Shown: positions 18,286 through 27,978 of the stretch, piece by piece
Layout: every line of letters starts with the position of its first letter
How positions within the stretch are numbered: the stretch's first letter is position 1
Origin: Oricola nitratireducens
Lineage (GTDB): Bacteria > Pseudomonadota > Alphaproteobacteria > Rhizobiales > Rhizobiaceae
NCBI RefSeq assembly: GCF_014904745.1
Contig: NZ_JACZCS010000048.1
Location: forward strand, 62,001 to 126,000
Reading direction: 5' to 3'
DNA: 64,000 nucleotides
Notes under the pieces: generated by a model
Seen by the model: the letters and a program-made list of their open reading frames with translations, nothing else
Told to the model about the DNA's origin: nothing
Database searches by the model: none
Made by a program: the position numbers and the translations under genes

Positions 18286-18327
18286 GTTTCTGTAACGGTA
18301 TCGCGTGTAACGGTGTTACAGAAACAT
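18284..18327. promoter_or_regulatory. Perfect 13-bp inverted repeat at start of LuxR gene
   Basis: ATGTTTCTGTAAC (18284-18296) is exactly repeated in inverted orientation as GTTACAGAAACAT (18315-18327), with an 18-bp spacer. Inside and around it are several GTAAC words (18272, 18292, 18307, 18347), including a direct repeat GTAACGGT (18292-18299 and 18307-18314). It overlaps the first possible start codon. It could be an autoregulatory operator or an RNA hairpin masking the start. Confidence 0.55.
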
Positions 18328-18596
18328 AAATGCATTTGCAACAATCGGTAACGTGACGGAAGATCGCGACCTTAGCGGCCGTATCCGCCATTTCTGCCTA
18401 GAAACCTTTTTTCCCCACATTTTCCGTCCTGCCGGGAAAACGCGGGTGAATTTCCGCATCGTCGCGTGAAAAGCTACGCGCAAGCGATGTGCGCCAATAT
18501 GGCAGAGGCATGCGATTCGACCTACCGGCGCGAAAAACGCCCGCACCGCGAATCGCCGGACGAAACCTGTACATTTGACAAGCTGTCATCGCGACC
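18286..18596. other. Divergent intergenic region, LuxR gene / small exported protein
   Basis: The region is 311 bp. Its left edge holds the inverted repeat described above. Further right I see an inverted repeat TGACA-AGC-TGTCA (18576-18588) just before the next start codon. No other gene or RNA recognised. Confidence 0.5.
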
Positions 18597-19019
18597 ATGA
18601 ATCTCATCCAGTACTCGATCGCCGGAACCGCAGCCTGCATTGCAGCGGTCGGAGGCGTCATGCTGCAGGTCACGCTTTCGCAGCCGTCGGCCGAGGCAAC
18701 GGATCCGCACGCCGATGAGGCCAAGGTCGGCGAGGGTGTCAAGCTTCCGCCGATTCCGGTGCCGATCTACTCGCGCACACAAAAGATCGGCTACTGCGTG
18801 ATGCGCGTGGAGTTCGACGGCGCGCATACTGATCCGGAGGAGCGACGCATCGCGGTACCGCGGGTGACCAACGACCTCTATATCGAGTTTTCCGCGACCC
18901 TGGAGAAGAATGCCGACGGGCCGGCGGAATGCGCCAGCCGGGTGGGCAAGCGCACCGACAAGTTCGTGATCTACGAAGCGGAATTCTACGAGAAGATCAT
19001 GCCGGGACAGACGCCGTGA
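18597..19019 (+). CDS. Small membrane-anchored protein of unknown function
   Basis: The protein has 140 residues. An N-terminal hydrophobic segment (IAGTAACIAAVGGVMLQVTL, about 8-27) anchors or exports it; the rest is predicted periplasmic. The segment IPVPIYSRTQKIGYCVMRVE resembles a segment of the convergent protein ending at 19032 (FAIPYVNETGIVGYVTGRF), so the two may be distant homologues. It is at the end of the flagellar block. No clear Shine-Dalgarno site precedes the ATG. No family recognised. Confidence 0.65.
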   Translation: MNLIQYSIAGTAACIAAVGGVMLQVTLSQPSAEATDPHADEAKVGEGVKLPPIPVPIYSRTQKIGYCVMRVEFDGAHTDPEERRIAVPRVTNDLYIEFSATLEKNADGPAECASRVGKRTDKFVIYEAEFYEKIMPGQTP

Positions 19020-19031
19020 TCGCGTAACAGT

Positions 19032-19532
19032 TCAGTTTTCCGTCGACGTTTCCGACGTCGATTCGAAACGCGCGTCGCCGGGCATGCGGACCGAATCTTT
19101 CGGGAAAAAATCCAACTGCTCTATCAGCACTTCGGCGATCACCTCGCGTCCGGCCGTCTTGTTGGCTACATCACGCAGTTCGTCGAGCGACTGGCGAAGC
19201 CGCGTCCAGCCGACCGGCGTGGCAAGCGCGCCGGCTTCCGCATAGAAGTGGCTGCTCAACGCATCGAAGATCAGCGTCTGAAGCGGGATCATCAACCCGG
19301 CCTCCTCCGACGCCACCGTCTTGACGGTGAAACGGCCGGTCACATAGCCGACGATACCGGTCTCGTTGACATAGGGAATCGCGAAGAGATCGGTCCTGAA
19401 GTCGTTGAAGCCGACATGAGCTTCGTGTGCGGGCGCGCTGTCCTCCGGCGTCTCGGAATATTGCTGCCCGAAATAGATACCCGTGAGGGTGGCGCCTGCG
19501 ACCAAGAGCGCGAACAGGATTTGGCCGATCAT
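19032..19532 (-). CDS. Small membrane-anchored protein, FliL-like layout (unknown)
   Basis: The protein has 166 residues with one N-terminal membrane helix (about 3-22), then an apparent beta strand (IVGYVTGRFTVKTV), a helix and a closing segment (TRLRQSLDELRDVANKTAGR). This topology recalls FliL-type flagellar proteins, but the similarity is weak. It is the last gene of the minus-strand operon flhA-fliR-fliJ-flgJ-flgN and overlaps its upstream neighbour by 4 bp, so a flagellar role is likely. Convergent with the 18597 gene. Confidence 0.65.
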   Translation of the reverse strand: MIGQILFALLVAGATLTGIYFGQQYSETPEDSAPAHEAHVGFNDFRTDLFAIPYVNETGIVGYVTGRFTVKTVASEEAGLMIPLQTLIFDALSSHFYAEAGALATPVGWTRLRQSLDELRDVANKTAGREVIAEVLIEQLDFFPKDSVRMPGDARFESTSETSTEN

Positions 19533-19924
19533 CCGTAACCTGCAGGTAGTCTCGACATCGACGGATAGGTACCGTCGGATTCGGCGTGTGTGATCGCGTC
19601 TCCGAGAATACTGATGACATCCTTTGTCGCGGCCATGTTGGCCCGAAGCGCGGCGGCGTTGTCATCGACCTTCTTGCGCAGGGCGCGCAGTTCCGCCCTG
19701 ATTTCCTCGTCGACTTCGAAGCGGGATAATTCGCGCGAAACGAGATTGAGTTCATAGAGGCAGCGATTCTTGCGCGCGTTCGAACCCGAAAGCCCGGCTG
19801 CGGGATTCGTTCGCAACAGCCTGGTTTCCTCCTCGATCGCGTCGCCAACGCGCAGAAAAAGAAACTTGAGCTGCTTCTTGCTCAGGGCACTCTGGCGCGT
19901 TGCCGGTGCTGCTGCAGGTTTCAT
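19529..19924 (-). CDS. FlgN-like flagellar export chaperone (candidate)
   Basis: The protein has 131 residues, all-helical in appearance. Features match FlgN: EEETRLLR near the start, a central helix NRCLYELNLVSREL, a late helix DDNAAALRANMAATKDVISI, and the ending AESDGTYP. FlgN binds FlgK and FlgL before export. The gene is in an operon with flhA, fliR and FlgJ-like, and overlaps the next gene by 4 bp. Assignment rests on length, pattern and context. Confidence 0.6.
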   Translation of the reverse strand: MKPAAAPATRQSALSKKQLKFLFLRVGDAIEEETRLLRTNPAAGLSGSNARKNRCLYELNLVSRELSRFEVDEEIRAELRALRKKVDDNAAALRANMAATKDVISILGDAITHAESDGTYPSMSRLPAGYG

Positions 19925-19958
19925 GCCCGCTTACTCCCTGTTTTGATCATGGACTCGG

Positions 19959-20501
19959 TCAACTGTTGTCGCCGGAACCGACGGCCGACATCATCTTGCG
20001 GATGAAATCGCGACTGATCTCGTTGGTGCCGCTGCGCGCGGCATCGATGGCGCGGGTTTCGGAAGGCGTAGCCTCCGCATCGTTGATCCCATGCAACGCC
20101 TGGACGTTTTCGCCGTCCCTGACGAGATATTTGTTGATCTTCGAGGCAACGCCGAAGTCGGTGTTCTTGACCACCTGCGTGGCAATCTGGTCGGCCATCA
20201 TCGATTTCCAGACACTGCCGGAAAATCCCCCGCCAAAATAGCTTTCGTCGCTGTCGCCCATCATGTTCTTGACCATGTTGGCAACGAGCAACGCCTCGAA
20301 TTCCTTCGAAGCCTCTTTCGGATCCTTGCCGTGTGCCACCCGCGACAGGTGGCTTCCCATCGTCGCGGCCTTGGCAATGGTCGATGTGCCATCGCCGCCG
20401 ACAGTACCGGAAGACAGCCGCGCCTGAACGCTTTGCGCCCTGGCGGGATCCGCGGCTCGCGCAACGTCGAGAATGAGATCGGATGGAAATTCGACCGCCA
20501 T
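19959..20501 (-). CDS. FlgJ-like rod-binding protein
   Basis: The protein has 180 residues. The rod-binding domain is visible at about 65-120 (KEFEALLVANMVKNMMGDSD, then YFGGGFSGSVWKSMMADQIA). It lacks the C-terminal muramidase domain of enterobacterial FlgJ, as usual in alphaproteobacteria; the separate lytic transglycosylase at 30200-30799 may supply that activity. It probably caps the growing rod in the periplasm. Confidence 0.82.
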   Translation of the reverse strand: MAVEFPSDLILDVARAADPARAQSVQARLSSGTVGGDGTSTIAKAATMGSHLSRVAHGKDPKEASKEFEALLVANMVKNMMGDSDESYFGGGFSGSVWKSMMADQIATQVVKNTDFGVASKINKYLVRDGENVQALHGINDAEATPSETRAIDAARSGTNEISRDFIRKMMSAVGSGDNS

Positions 20502-20537
20502 TAAGTCCTGTTCCAGGTGGTCCTGTTTCGTCCGGTC

Positions 20538-20954
20538 CTAGCTTATCTTGCCAATCTTGCTTGAAGCTGACAGTTGGCGCGCCAAACGCTGATCGAGCGT
20601 TTCAGCCTGCGCGACCGCCTCGTCGCGACGCGTCTCGGACGTACGCTGCTCGCCGTAGCGATTTTCGATCGTTTCCAGCTTCTTCTTCTCCTTGAGAAGT
20701 TCGTCGCCGGACGCCTTGACCTGCCGTTCGGCATCCGCCTTCTCCGACAGGGTCGTCTGGAAATAGCTGGCGAGCAAATCCGGAAACAGACCGACGATGG
20801 GCCCGCCTTCGTCAAACATCCGGTTCAGCTCCTCCAGGGAGCGTTCGGCCGTCGCCGTCCGGTTCTTCGCTTCGGCAAGGTCGCGTTCGCGCATGGCCTT
20901 GATCACGCGCTGGAGGCGCAGAAGACGGGCATAATCGGTCGGTTGGCCGCTCAT
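20538..20954 (-). CDS. FliJ-like coiled-coil protein (candidate)
   Basis: The protein has 138 residues, almost entirely charged coiled coil (RLLRLQRVIKAMRERDLAEA, then ADAERQVKASGDELLKEKKK). Length and helical pattern fit FliJ, the export-ATPase stalk protein. The gene follows fliR by one base. Sequence identity to FliJ is too low to be sure by eye. Confidence 0.6.
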   Translation of the reverse strand: MSGQPTDYARLLRLQRVIKAMRERDLAEAKNRTATAERSLEELNRMFDEGGPIVGLFPDLLASYFQTTLSEKADAERQVKASGDELLKEKKKLETIENRYGEQRTSETRRDEAVAQAETLDQRLARQLSASSKIGKIS

Positions 20955-20955
20955 G

Positions 20956-21711
20956 TCACTGCAGGGTGTAAACGGCGGCGAACCCGGCGCCGAACAGGCT
21001 CAGCATGTAGGGTACCGAGAAGTACATGATGAGCAGACCGATCACGAGGATGAAAGGCAGCGAGATGAAATAGATCGGTATCTGGACCGCGAGCTTGTTG
21101 AGCAGGCCGACACCCAGATTGACGATGATCGCGAATCCCAGGAACGGGCTGCCGAGGCGCAATGCCACCAGAAAGCTCTCGCGCAAGACATCGACCAGAT
21201 CGACGAGGAGCAGGCGCGGCGACGGGAATTGGTCGAGCGGCATGACGTCGTAGGAACCGAGCAGTGTTGTGATGACCAGATGATGGAAATCCAGCGTGAA
21301 AAGGATCATCAGGGCGGCAAAGGACAGGAAGACGGTCAATTGCGACTGCATCTCGAAGCCCTCGATACTGGCGCCGAGCATGCCGCCATAGCCGATCGCC
21401 ATGCCGACGCCGGTAATGATGAATTCTAGCGCGAGCAGATAGAAACGGGCGACCAGGCCGAAAAAGCTACCAATGATCGTTTCGCTGACGACCAGCCGCA
21501 AAATCAGGATGCCGGACGGATCGGCGAGTTCGGCCTCCATCTTCGGCGCGACGAAGGTCGACACGGCGACCGCCACGGCGAGCGAGGCAAACAAGCGGAT
21601 CTGTGGCGAGACGCGCGCACTCGACATGCCCGGCAGAACCATGAAGCAGGCGCCAACGCGGCAAAAAACCAGGAAAGCGGTCAGTATGTCGGCGGGCAAC
21701 GCCGTGATCAC
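20956..21711 (-). CDS. fliR: Flagellar export apparatus protein FliR
   Basis: The protein has 251 residues with several hydrophobic helices. It starts [20 protein letters not shown], contains [20 protein letters not shown] and the family stretch [17 protein letters not shown] near the end. It forms the core of the type III export gate. It overlaps flhA by 4 bp. Confidence 0.94.
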   Translation of the reverse strand: MITALPADILTAFLVFCRVGACFMVLPGMSSARVSPQIRLFASLAVAVAVSTFVAPKMEAELADPSGILILRLVVSETIIGSFFGLVARFYLLALEFIITGVGMAIGYGGMLGASIEGFEMQSQLTVFLSFAALMILFTLDFHHLVITTLLGSYDVMPLDQFPSPRLLLVDLVDVLRESFLVALRLGSPFLGFAIIVNLGVGLLNKLAVQIPIYFISLPFILVIGLLIMYFSVPYMLSLFGAGFAAVYTLQ

Positions 21712-23792
21712 GACACCGTTCCGAGAATGCGGATTTCGATACCCTTGCCGATCTCCAGATGCGACAGCACCGGCGTATCGGGATGCAGGCGCTCGACGAT
21801 CATGCGCACATAGGGCCGCGCCTCCGGCGAGGTGATGATCGCAAAGCGCCGGTTCTGCTTCTTGAACCCCTCGATCGCCTTGTTGACGTCGGCGCCAAAC
21901 TCCTCGAGCAGGCGCGGATCGATGTCGAACTGGTGAACGTCGCCCTTGGCGTCGCGCTTCAGGCTCTCACGGAAAACGAGATCCCAGCGGTTGCCGAGGC
22001 GCAGGACATGCAGAACGCCATGTTCGGTGATGTCGCCGCACAATTGCTGGGCGATGCGGCCGCGCACATGCTCCACGATGGCTTCGGTCCGCCGCGTCGA
22101 AGGCGCAATCTCGGCCACCGCCTCGATGATAAGCGGCAGATTGCGGATCGACACGCGCTCGGCGAGCAACAGTTTCAAAACCGCCTGCAGGCCCGGATAG
22201 GAGCTGTGCGTGGTGCAGATTTCCTCGGTGAGTTTCCGGTATTCCGGATCGAGACGCTCGATGATCGCCTTCATCGTCTTGTAGGAGAAAAGCTGGGGCA
22301 GATTGTTGCGGATCACCTCGCTCATATGGGTGAGCACGACCGCGACATTGTCGGCCGTCGCGATGCGCGCGGTCTTCATGTCGTCGGCAAAGGTTTCGGG
22401 AACCGACAGCGCGTCGATGCCGTATGCCGGTTCGCGCACCTTTTCGAAGGGAATGCCCTTCATCTTTTCGGGCTCGGCGAAAACCATGAGTTCGCCGATA
22501 CGTAAGGAATGTTCCGCGACCACGGTGCCGTGAACCTTGATCTGATAGGCCTTCGGCTCGATGGCGAAATCGTCGGTGATCTGGATTTCCGGCACGATGA
22601 AGCCGTAATCGACGGCAAAGCGCTTGCGCATCTTCTTCATGCGGAAGGCCATTTCCTGGCGGTTCGGCACAAGTTTCGCGGCCAGTTGTTTGCCGAGAAC
22701 GAGTTCGAGGTCGTTGGAGCGCAGCGATTCCTTAACCGAATCGCGTTCCTCGTCCGCCTGCTTGGCGCGGGCGTCGTCGGCTTCCTGTTTTTCTTCCGCG
22801 ACACGGCGCGCAGCGGCCAGCGGGCGCATATAGCCGATCCCCGCCAATACGCCGGAAAGAGCAACGAAGGGGATGAAAGGCAATCCGGGCATCAGGCCCA
22901 GCGCGGCGAGCATGGCGGCGGCGACGAACAAGGCACGCGGATATTTGCCGAGCTGATCGAGAACGGCCTTGTCGGTCGATCCGACTGTCCCGCCCTTGGA
23001 CACCAGCAGGCCGGCCGCCAGCGAAACGATCAGGGCCGGAATCTGCGAAACGAGGCCGTCGCCGACGGAAAGTTTGGTGAAGACGTCGACGGCCTCGGAA
23101 ATCGACATGCCGTGACGCGTGTAGCCGATGATGATGCCGCCGACGATGTTGATCGCGGTGATGATCAGACCGGCGATTGCATCGCCGCGCACGAATTTCG
23201 AGGCACCGTCCATCGAACCGTAAAACGAGCTCTCCTGCTCCAGTTCCTTGCGCCGGGAACGCGCCTCCTCTTCGTCGATGATGCCGGCAGACAGATCCGC
23301 GTCGATCGACATCTGCTTACCGGGAATGGCGTCGAGGGTGAACCGCGCGCCGACTTCGGCAATACGGGTCGAACCCTTGGTGATGACGAGGAAGTTGATA
23401 ACGACGAGAATGAAGAAGACGACGAGGCCGATGACGAAGTCACCGCCCATGACGAAGCGCGAGAAGCCGCCGATGACGTGTCCGGCGGCCTCGGTTCCAT
23501 GCTGGCCTTCCGACAGGATCGTGCGGGTGGTGGCGATATTGAGCGACAGGCGCAACATTGTCGCGATCAGCAGAATCGTCGGGAAGGACGAGAAGTCGAG
23601 CGGTTTATGGATCCAGAGCGCCACCATGAGGATCAGCACGGATAATGCGAGCGAGAGCGCTAACCCGAAATCGATCAGGAATGCCGGAACCGGAAGGAAC
23701 AGGATCGTGAGCATCACGACGATGCCAACGGCAAAACCGATGTCGCGGCTGTTGGCTATTTCCGGCTTGTTGGCAACGTCAAGGATGGCCAA
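21708..23792 (-). CDS. flhA: Flagellar export protein FlhA
   Basis: The protein has 694 residues. The N-terminal half has about eight membrane helices and the FHIPEP-family signature ([37 protein letters not shown]). The C-terminal cytoplasmic domain (from about residue 350) docks export chaperones and FliI. Its start lies 102 bp from fliQ, and fliR follows with a 4-bp overlap. Confidence 0.97.
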   Translation of the reverse strand: MAILDVANKPEIANSRDIGFAVGIVVMLTILFLPVPAFLIDFGLALSLALSVLILMVALWIHKPLDFSSFPTILLIATMLRLSLNIATTRTILSEGQHGTEAAGHVIGGFSRFVMGGDFVIGLVVFFILVVINFLVITKGSTRIAEVGARFTLDAIPGKQMSIDADLSAGIIDEEEARSRRKELEQESSFYGSMDGASKFVRGDAIAGLIITAINIVGGIIIGYTRHGMSISEAVDVFTKLSVGDGLVSQIPALIVSLAAGLLVSKGGTVGSTDKAVLDQLGKYPRALFVAAAMLAALGLMPGLPFIPFVALSGVLAGIGYMRPLAAARRVAEEKQEADDARAKQADEERDSVKESLRSNDLELVLGKQLAAKLVPNRQEMAFRMKKMRKRFAVDYGFIVPEIQITDDFAIEPKAYQIKVHGTVVAEHSLRIGELMVFAEPEKMKGIPFEKVREPAYGIDALSVPETFADDMKTARIATADNVAVVLTHMSEVIRNNLPQLFSYKTMKAIIERLDPEYRKLTEEICTTHSSYPGLQAVLKLLLAERVSIRNLPLIIEAVAEIAPSTRRTEAIVEHVRGRIAQQLCGDITEHGVLHVLRLGNRWDLVFRESLKRDAKGDVHQFDIDPRLLEEFGADVNKAIEGFKKQNRRFAIITSPEARPYVRMIVERLHPDTPVLSHLEIGKGIEIRILGTVS

Positions 23793-23894
23793 GGGAACGA
23801 ACCTGACTTGGGATGAATTCGCGCGTCATCATTTCGCGATAGCATCCGTTCCTTGCGCCAAGCTTTGGGCGCAGGCTCCAACGGCAAAAAAGGT

Positions 23895-24161
23895 TCAGAA
23901 ACCGGTGACGATCCGGCTGAAGATCACGTCGGTCAACCGGCCGATCTGCGCGCCCATGAACGGGGCGGAAACAGAGACGGTCAGAAGGATCGCAACGATC
24001 TTGGGAACAAAGGTCAGGGTGATTTCCTGGACCTGTGTCAGGGCCTGGACGAGAGCGATGGTGACGCCGACGATCATCGCGATCAGCACGGCGGGCGCCG
24101 ATGTCATCAGCACCGTCCAGATGGCATACTGGACAATGTCGAGGGCATCGGCTTCGGTCAT
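23895..24161 (-). CDS. fliQ: Flagellar export apparatus protein FliQ
   Basis: The protein has 88 residues and two membrane helices (WTVLMTSAPAVLIAMIVGVT and a second around IVAILLTVSVSA) with the family stretch QALTQVQEITLTFVPK. Part of the export gate. Shares one base with the flgD stop. Confidence 0.95.
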   Translation of the reverse strand: MTEADALDIVQYAIWTVLMTSAPAVLIAMIVGVTIALVQALTQVQEITLTFVPKIVAILLTVSVSAPFMGAQIGRLTDVIFSRIVTGF

Positions 24162-24553
24162 CAGCTGATCGTCACGCCACTGGTGACCTGGACCTGTTCG
24201 CCCGAATCGAGGACAGCGATGATGCCGTCGTCGAAGACACGCACTTCGTTGATCGTGCCGGTCACGCTTTTATCCGGCGTGGTCAGTGTACGCCCGATAA
24301 TCGAGCCTGCCTGCTGGAGATGCCCCATGGAAATCAGGTCGTCGAGCTTGGAGTTTGTCTGGATCCCCTGTTCGACATTGGAGAACGTCGCGAGCTGGGC
24401 GACGTATTCCGTCGAATCCATCGGCTTGGTCGGATCCTGGTTCTTCAATTCGGCGACCAGGAGCTTCAGGAACGAATTGTAGTCGACATTCGCCTTGGCG
24501 CCCGTGGCCGCCGTCGCCGATTGTGTGCTGGTTGCGCTGGTTACGACAGTCAT
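24161..24553 (-). CDS. flgD: Hook capping protein FlgD (short rhizobial form)
   Basis: The protein has 130 residues. The conserved FlgD core is clear: DYNSFLKLLVAELKNQDPTK, then PMDSTEYVAQLATFSNVEQG. The C-terminal Tudor/Ig-type domains of longer FlgD proteins are missing, as is usual in rhizobia. It caps the growing hook. flbT ends 6 bp upstream. Confidence 0.93.
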   Translation of the reverse strand: MTVVTSATSTQSATAATGAKANVDYNSFLKLLVAELKNQDPTKPMDSTEYVAQLATFSNVEQGIQTNSKLDDLISMGHLQQAGSIIGRTLTTPDKSVTGTINEVRVFDDGIIAVLDSGEQVQVTSGVTIS

Positions 24554-24558
24554 CGCAT

Positions 24559-25011
24559 TTACCCCACTGCTGCTTCCTTGACGGGTCCGTGTTCCTGCAA
24601 CGTCCTTGCCGTCGCGGGATTCTGGCGGAGAATCTCCGCCTCGACCGGATAGAGGCCACGGATCGTCTTGAGCGCCTCATAGTATTTTTCCTCGATCACA
24701 AGCCGGTCGACATGCTTGAGTTCGGACAGGATCTTCTGGTTGGAGAAGGCCGTGATCAGAGCCGGCAGGCTCTCGCGGAAGAGCGGCATCGCCGCTTCCT
24801 TGTCACCTGGCGACATGACCATCACCTGGACGATGAAATAGAGCTGGCGCAAGGGCGTGGTCGCGTCCTCGGCCTGCAGGACGTGGTTTTCCAGCAGGAA
24901 CTGCACGTCATTGAGAAGTTCCAGCGACACCTTGCGATCGACACGGATCACAGCGCCGTTGATGAATATTCTCTCGTTGGCTTTCAGGAAAATCTTGAAA
25001 GAGCTTTTCAT
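24559..25011 (-). CDS. flbT: Flagellin synthesis post-transcriptional regulator FlbT
   Basis: The protein has 150 residues and matches FlbT (LKANERIFINGAVIRVDRK, EDATTPLRQLYFIVQVMVMS). In Caulobacter FlbT acts on the 5' untranslated region of flagellin mRNA. The flagellin leaders in this window contain a conserved hairpin at the start codon (38316-38351 and 39737-39774), a possible target. It overlaps flaF by 4 bp. Confidence 0.95.
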   Translation of the reverse strand: MKSSFKIFLKANERIFINGAVIRVDRKVSLELLNDVQFLLENHVLQAEDATTPLRQLYFIVQVMVMSPGDKEAAMPLFRESLPALITAFSNQKILSELKHVDRLVIEEKYYEALKTIRGLYPVEAEILRQNPATARTLQEHGPVKEAAVG

Positions 25012-25355
25012 TCCACCCCGCCCCGAATGATTTTAGTGATGTCAAGCAGACCATCGATATTGTCGGAGTCCCCCTTGCGGATCGCATCGGCTTCGCGAAG
25101 GATCCAGATTCCGATCGATATCAGGCTAGCGCGCAATTCCTTCGGCAATGCGTTGTCATTGCTCGCAAGGTCCTCGAGCAGCATCGTCCAGAGCCGAATC
25201 GTGAAGTGAATCGCTTCGATACGCACAAAGGAGTTCGGCCCCTCCTGCAACGCCTTGGTCAGGAGTTCGATCGACTGATCAAAGAGTTCTCGCTCCCGTT
25301 CGCGGGCATCCGCGGGGGAGTCTTCTTCGATCTCTGCGTAACGCAACATAATCAT
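25008..25355 (-). CDS. flaF: Flagellar biosynthesis regulator FlaF
   Basis: The protein has 115 residues with the FlaF core (RERELFDQSIELLTKA, then FTIRLWTMLLEDLA, LPKELRASLISIGIWIL). FlaF works with FlbT in flagellin production and assembly. Located between flgL and flbT as in S. meliloti. Confidence 0.94.
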   Translation of the reverse strand: MIMLRYAEIEEDSPADARERERELFDQSIELLTKALQEGPNSFVRIEAIHFTIRLWTMLLEDLASNDNALPKELRASLISIGIWILREADAIRKGDSDNIDGLLDITKIIRGGVE

Positions 25356-25387
25356 TTCTTACAACCCATCGGTAACCAAGCCCTAAA

Positions 25388-26428
25388 TTACAGGTAATCC
25401 ATGATCGAAAGATTCTGGATCCGCGACGTGATTGAATAGGAGACCTCAATCTGCGTCAGCAGCGTATTGAGTTCGATCGACGTCTGGTACGGATCGACCG
25501 ATTCCAGGTCGCTGGCAAACGTTTCAAGCAACGACTTCTGCGCCGAAAGCGCATCGTTTGCGCGCTTCAACCGTTCTTCAACGAGACCTGTCTGGCCCTG
25601 AAGTTTCGTCATGCCGCCCGTGGCCGATCCGGATTGCGAAATGACAAAATTCGAGACGCCCTCCTTCGCTTCGCCACCCAAATTGCTGTCGAAGAGTTCG
25701 GTCGCCACGACGGAAGCCATCATCAGTTCCCGAAATGGTTTCTCGTTGGCACTGACGGAGGTATCGGCGGTCACCTCGGGTGAAATTCGCGACTTGATCA
25801 CCTCGTCGGTCGCGGACGACATGTTCGCGGTCCAGCCCGCGCCGAGGAACAAGGGTTTCACCGCGGTCTCGAGGAAGTTTTCGATGTCGGTTCGGGTGAT
25901 GTTGGCGGCGGCCGGATCGTTCTTGTCGAAACCGAAATAACCGAGAAAAGCGGCGTCGAAAGCGGCCTTGCCGCCACCGGTGTCGTAATCGGCGATCGGC
26001 TGGTTGTCGGTATTCACTCCGCCGAACAGAAACGTACCGTTGATCTGGGTGTTGAGAATGGACGAGGTCTCCGCGACGACATTTTTCGCGGTTTGCTGCG
26101 CGGTCGGATACTGGTTGTTGTCGCCCATGACGATACCGACCGCGTTCATCAGGTTGGACGCGAGCGTATTGATGCGGCTCATGCTTTCCTGGGTCATCGT
26201 GAGCCGCGTCTGCACCTGGGCGTTCGTGTCCATAAGACGGCCCGTATGATCGACGTCACCGAGGAAGGAGATCAGCTTACGGCTCTCCGAACCGAGCGCG
26301 AGGCCACTGTCGGCATACTTGCCGGTCACCATCTCCTGTTGCAGGCGCGGGAGCGTTTCCTGCATGCGCGAAGTGGAGTTACGCAGCGCAAGCGAAACCG
26401 CCAGTGTGGATATCGGAGACGTCTTCAT
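25388..26428 (-). CDS. flgL: Hook-filament junction protein FlgL
   Basis: The protein has 346 residues. Flagellin-like N- and C-termini are present (RNSTSRMQETLPRLQQEMVT at the start; YQTSIELNTLLTQIEVSYSI at the end). It joins hook and filament and is exported by the type III apparatus with FlgN help. flgK ends 3 bp upstream. Confidence 0.93.
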   Translation of the reverse strand: MKTSPISTLAVSLALRNSTSRMQETLPRLQQEMVTGKYADSGLALGSESRKLISFLGDVDHTGRLMDTNAQVQTRLTMTQESMSRINTLASNLMNAVGIVMGDNNQYPTAQQTAKNVVAETSSILNTQINGTFLFGGVNTDNQPIADYDTGGGKAAFDAAFLGYFGFDKNDPAAANITRTDIENFLETAVKPLFLGAGWTANMSSATDEVIKSRISPEVTADTSVSANEKPFRELMMASVVATELFDSNLGGEAKEGVSNFVISQSGSATGGMTKLQGQTGLVEERLKRANDALSAQKSLLETFASDLESVDPYQTSIELNTLLTQIEVSYSITSRIQNLSIMDYL

Positions 26429-26431
26429 CCG

Positions 26432-27901
26432 TTACCCCACCGACTGCAAGAGCGCTTTGAGCATGTCGTCGACCGCGCTGACGATACGCGCCGAAGCCTG
26501 ATACGACTGTTCGAGATCGATCAGGATCGCCATCTCTTCATCGATATTGACTCCGGTCGACGAGGTCAGGGCGTTTTGCAGCCTTTCATGCAGCGCGTTC
26601 TTGCCGTCCGCAGCCTCCGAGGCCGTCTTGCGCGTCGACTCCAGCCAGCCCAGCGACGATTCCGCGTAGCCCGAAACCGAATAGGTGCCCGCGATGCCGG
26701 CACTAATGTCGGTCGGCAACGGATTGCTCATCGCCTCGACATAGTTGATCAGCCGATCGGAATAGCCGGATCCACCCGTTGTGTTGGAGACATAGGCGAT
26801 GCCGTTCGCTCCGCCGTCACGCAGCAGTTCCGGATTACCGCCAACCGACGGATCGAAGGCGCCGTTCACACCGAGTGTGAGGGCAATGCCGGTGCTGATG
26901 GTACCGCTTGCCGGAATGGCCGGGCCGCCGGAATAGGTGAACAGGCCGGCGAGATCCGGCAGGCCGCCGCCAGTGGTGTCGCTTTCGGCAAATGTGGTGA
27001 CCAGCCCTCGCGCGACTTCGTCGAGCTGGCTCTGCAACTGAACGGCGATCGTGTCACGCATCTGAACCATCGCCGCGAGCGAACCGGTCGAATTGGTATT
27101 GGCGCCATCGCCGCCGATGACCGGAACGCCGTCGATCCGGATCGGATTGCCGGTCACGCCGGGAGAATACGATGTCAGCGGGTCGAAGGTGACCGCTCGC
27201 GGCACGGTCTCGAACAGGGTGACACCCTGGCTGGTATAAAGCGCATAGTCGTTATTTTTCCGCTGGAGGACCGAGACGGAAACATATTCCGAAATCTGCT
27301 TGAGCAGCGAATCGCGCTGGTCAAGCGCGTCATTAACGTCCGCTCCGACGACCGTACCCTGCACGACCTCGTCGTTCACCTGTTTGAAGTTCGCCAGGAG
27401 ATCGTTCAGATTTCCGACCGACTCGCTGATATTCTGGTCGATCTCGCCACGGTATTCCTGGATGGCGAGCGATGCGCCGTTCAGGCCGTTTGCAAGCTCC
27501 TTTGCGTGGTCGACAGCCGAGGATGCCAGCAGCGTGTTCGACGAGTCCGAAGAATAGAGCTGAAGCGCGTCCTCGAAAGACGCGATAAGCGTCGCCGGCG
27601 CGGTCACATTGTCGATGCCGTTGACCAGCCGCTGCAGCCTGTCGGTCCCTTCGGAAATGATCGTCTGGGCCTTGCTGTCCGACTTGGCGAGGAGGCTGTC
27701 GCGCAGCAAATCCTCATTGGTGTTGCGGCGGACATTGACGACGCGCGCGCCGCTGTCGGTACTGACGAGTATTGAATCGCGGCGCACATAATTCTCGTTG
27801 GACGCCTCGGAGATGTTCCGGGACGTCACAACCGTCTGCCGCGCAGTGTTCAGCAGAGAGTTTTGCGCAGTTCTGATTGCCGCCGTGAGTGACATCGTCA
27901 A
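26432..27901 (-). CDS. flgK: Hook-filament junction protein FlgK
   Basis: The protein has 489 residues. N-terminus MTMSLTAAIRTAQNSLLNTA with the rod-hook asparagine motif NISEASNENYVRRD; the C-terminal helix (DIEEEMAILIDLEQSYQASA-like: NIDEEMAILIDLEQSYQASA) is typical. It forms the first junction zone after the hook. Confidence 0.95.
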   Translation of the reverse strand: MTMSLTAAIRTAQNSLLNTARQTVVTSRNISEASNENYVRRDSILVSTDSGARVVNVRRNTNEDLLRDSLLAKSDSKAQTIISEGTDRLQRLVNGIDNVTAPATLIASFEDALQLYSSDSSNTLLASSAVDHAKELANGLNGASLAIQEYRGEIDQNISESVGNLNDLLANFKQVNDEVVQGTVVGADVNDALDQRDSLLKQISEYVSVSVLQRKNNDYALYTSQGVTLFETVPRAVTFDPLTSYSPGVTGNPIRIDGVPVIGGDGANTNSTGSLAAMVQMRDTIAVQLQSQLDEVARGLVTTFAESDTTGGGLPDLAGLFTYSGGPAIPASGTISTGIALTLGVNGAFDPSVGGNPELLRDGGANGIAYVSNTTGGSGYSDRLINYVEAMSNPLPTDISAGIAGTYSVSGYAESSLGWLESTRKTASEAADGKNALHERLQNALTSSTGVNIDEEMAILIDLEQSYQASARIVSAVDDMLKALLQSVG

Positions 27902-27978
27902 GCCGTCCGATACAGCCGGTTGCCCGGCAACCGCCGGGTCCGGGTTGGTCTATGCGCGAAGAGCTTGGTCATTCGACA

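Noticed and set aside
26093-27775. 560-codon plus-strand frame opposite flgL/flgK
   Set aside because: Antisense shadow of conserved genes, no domain.
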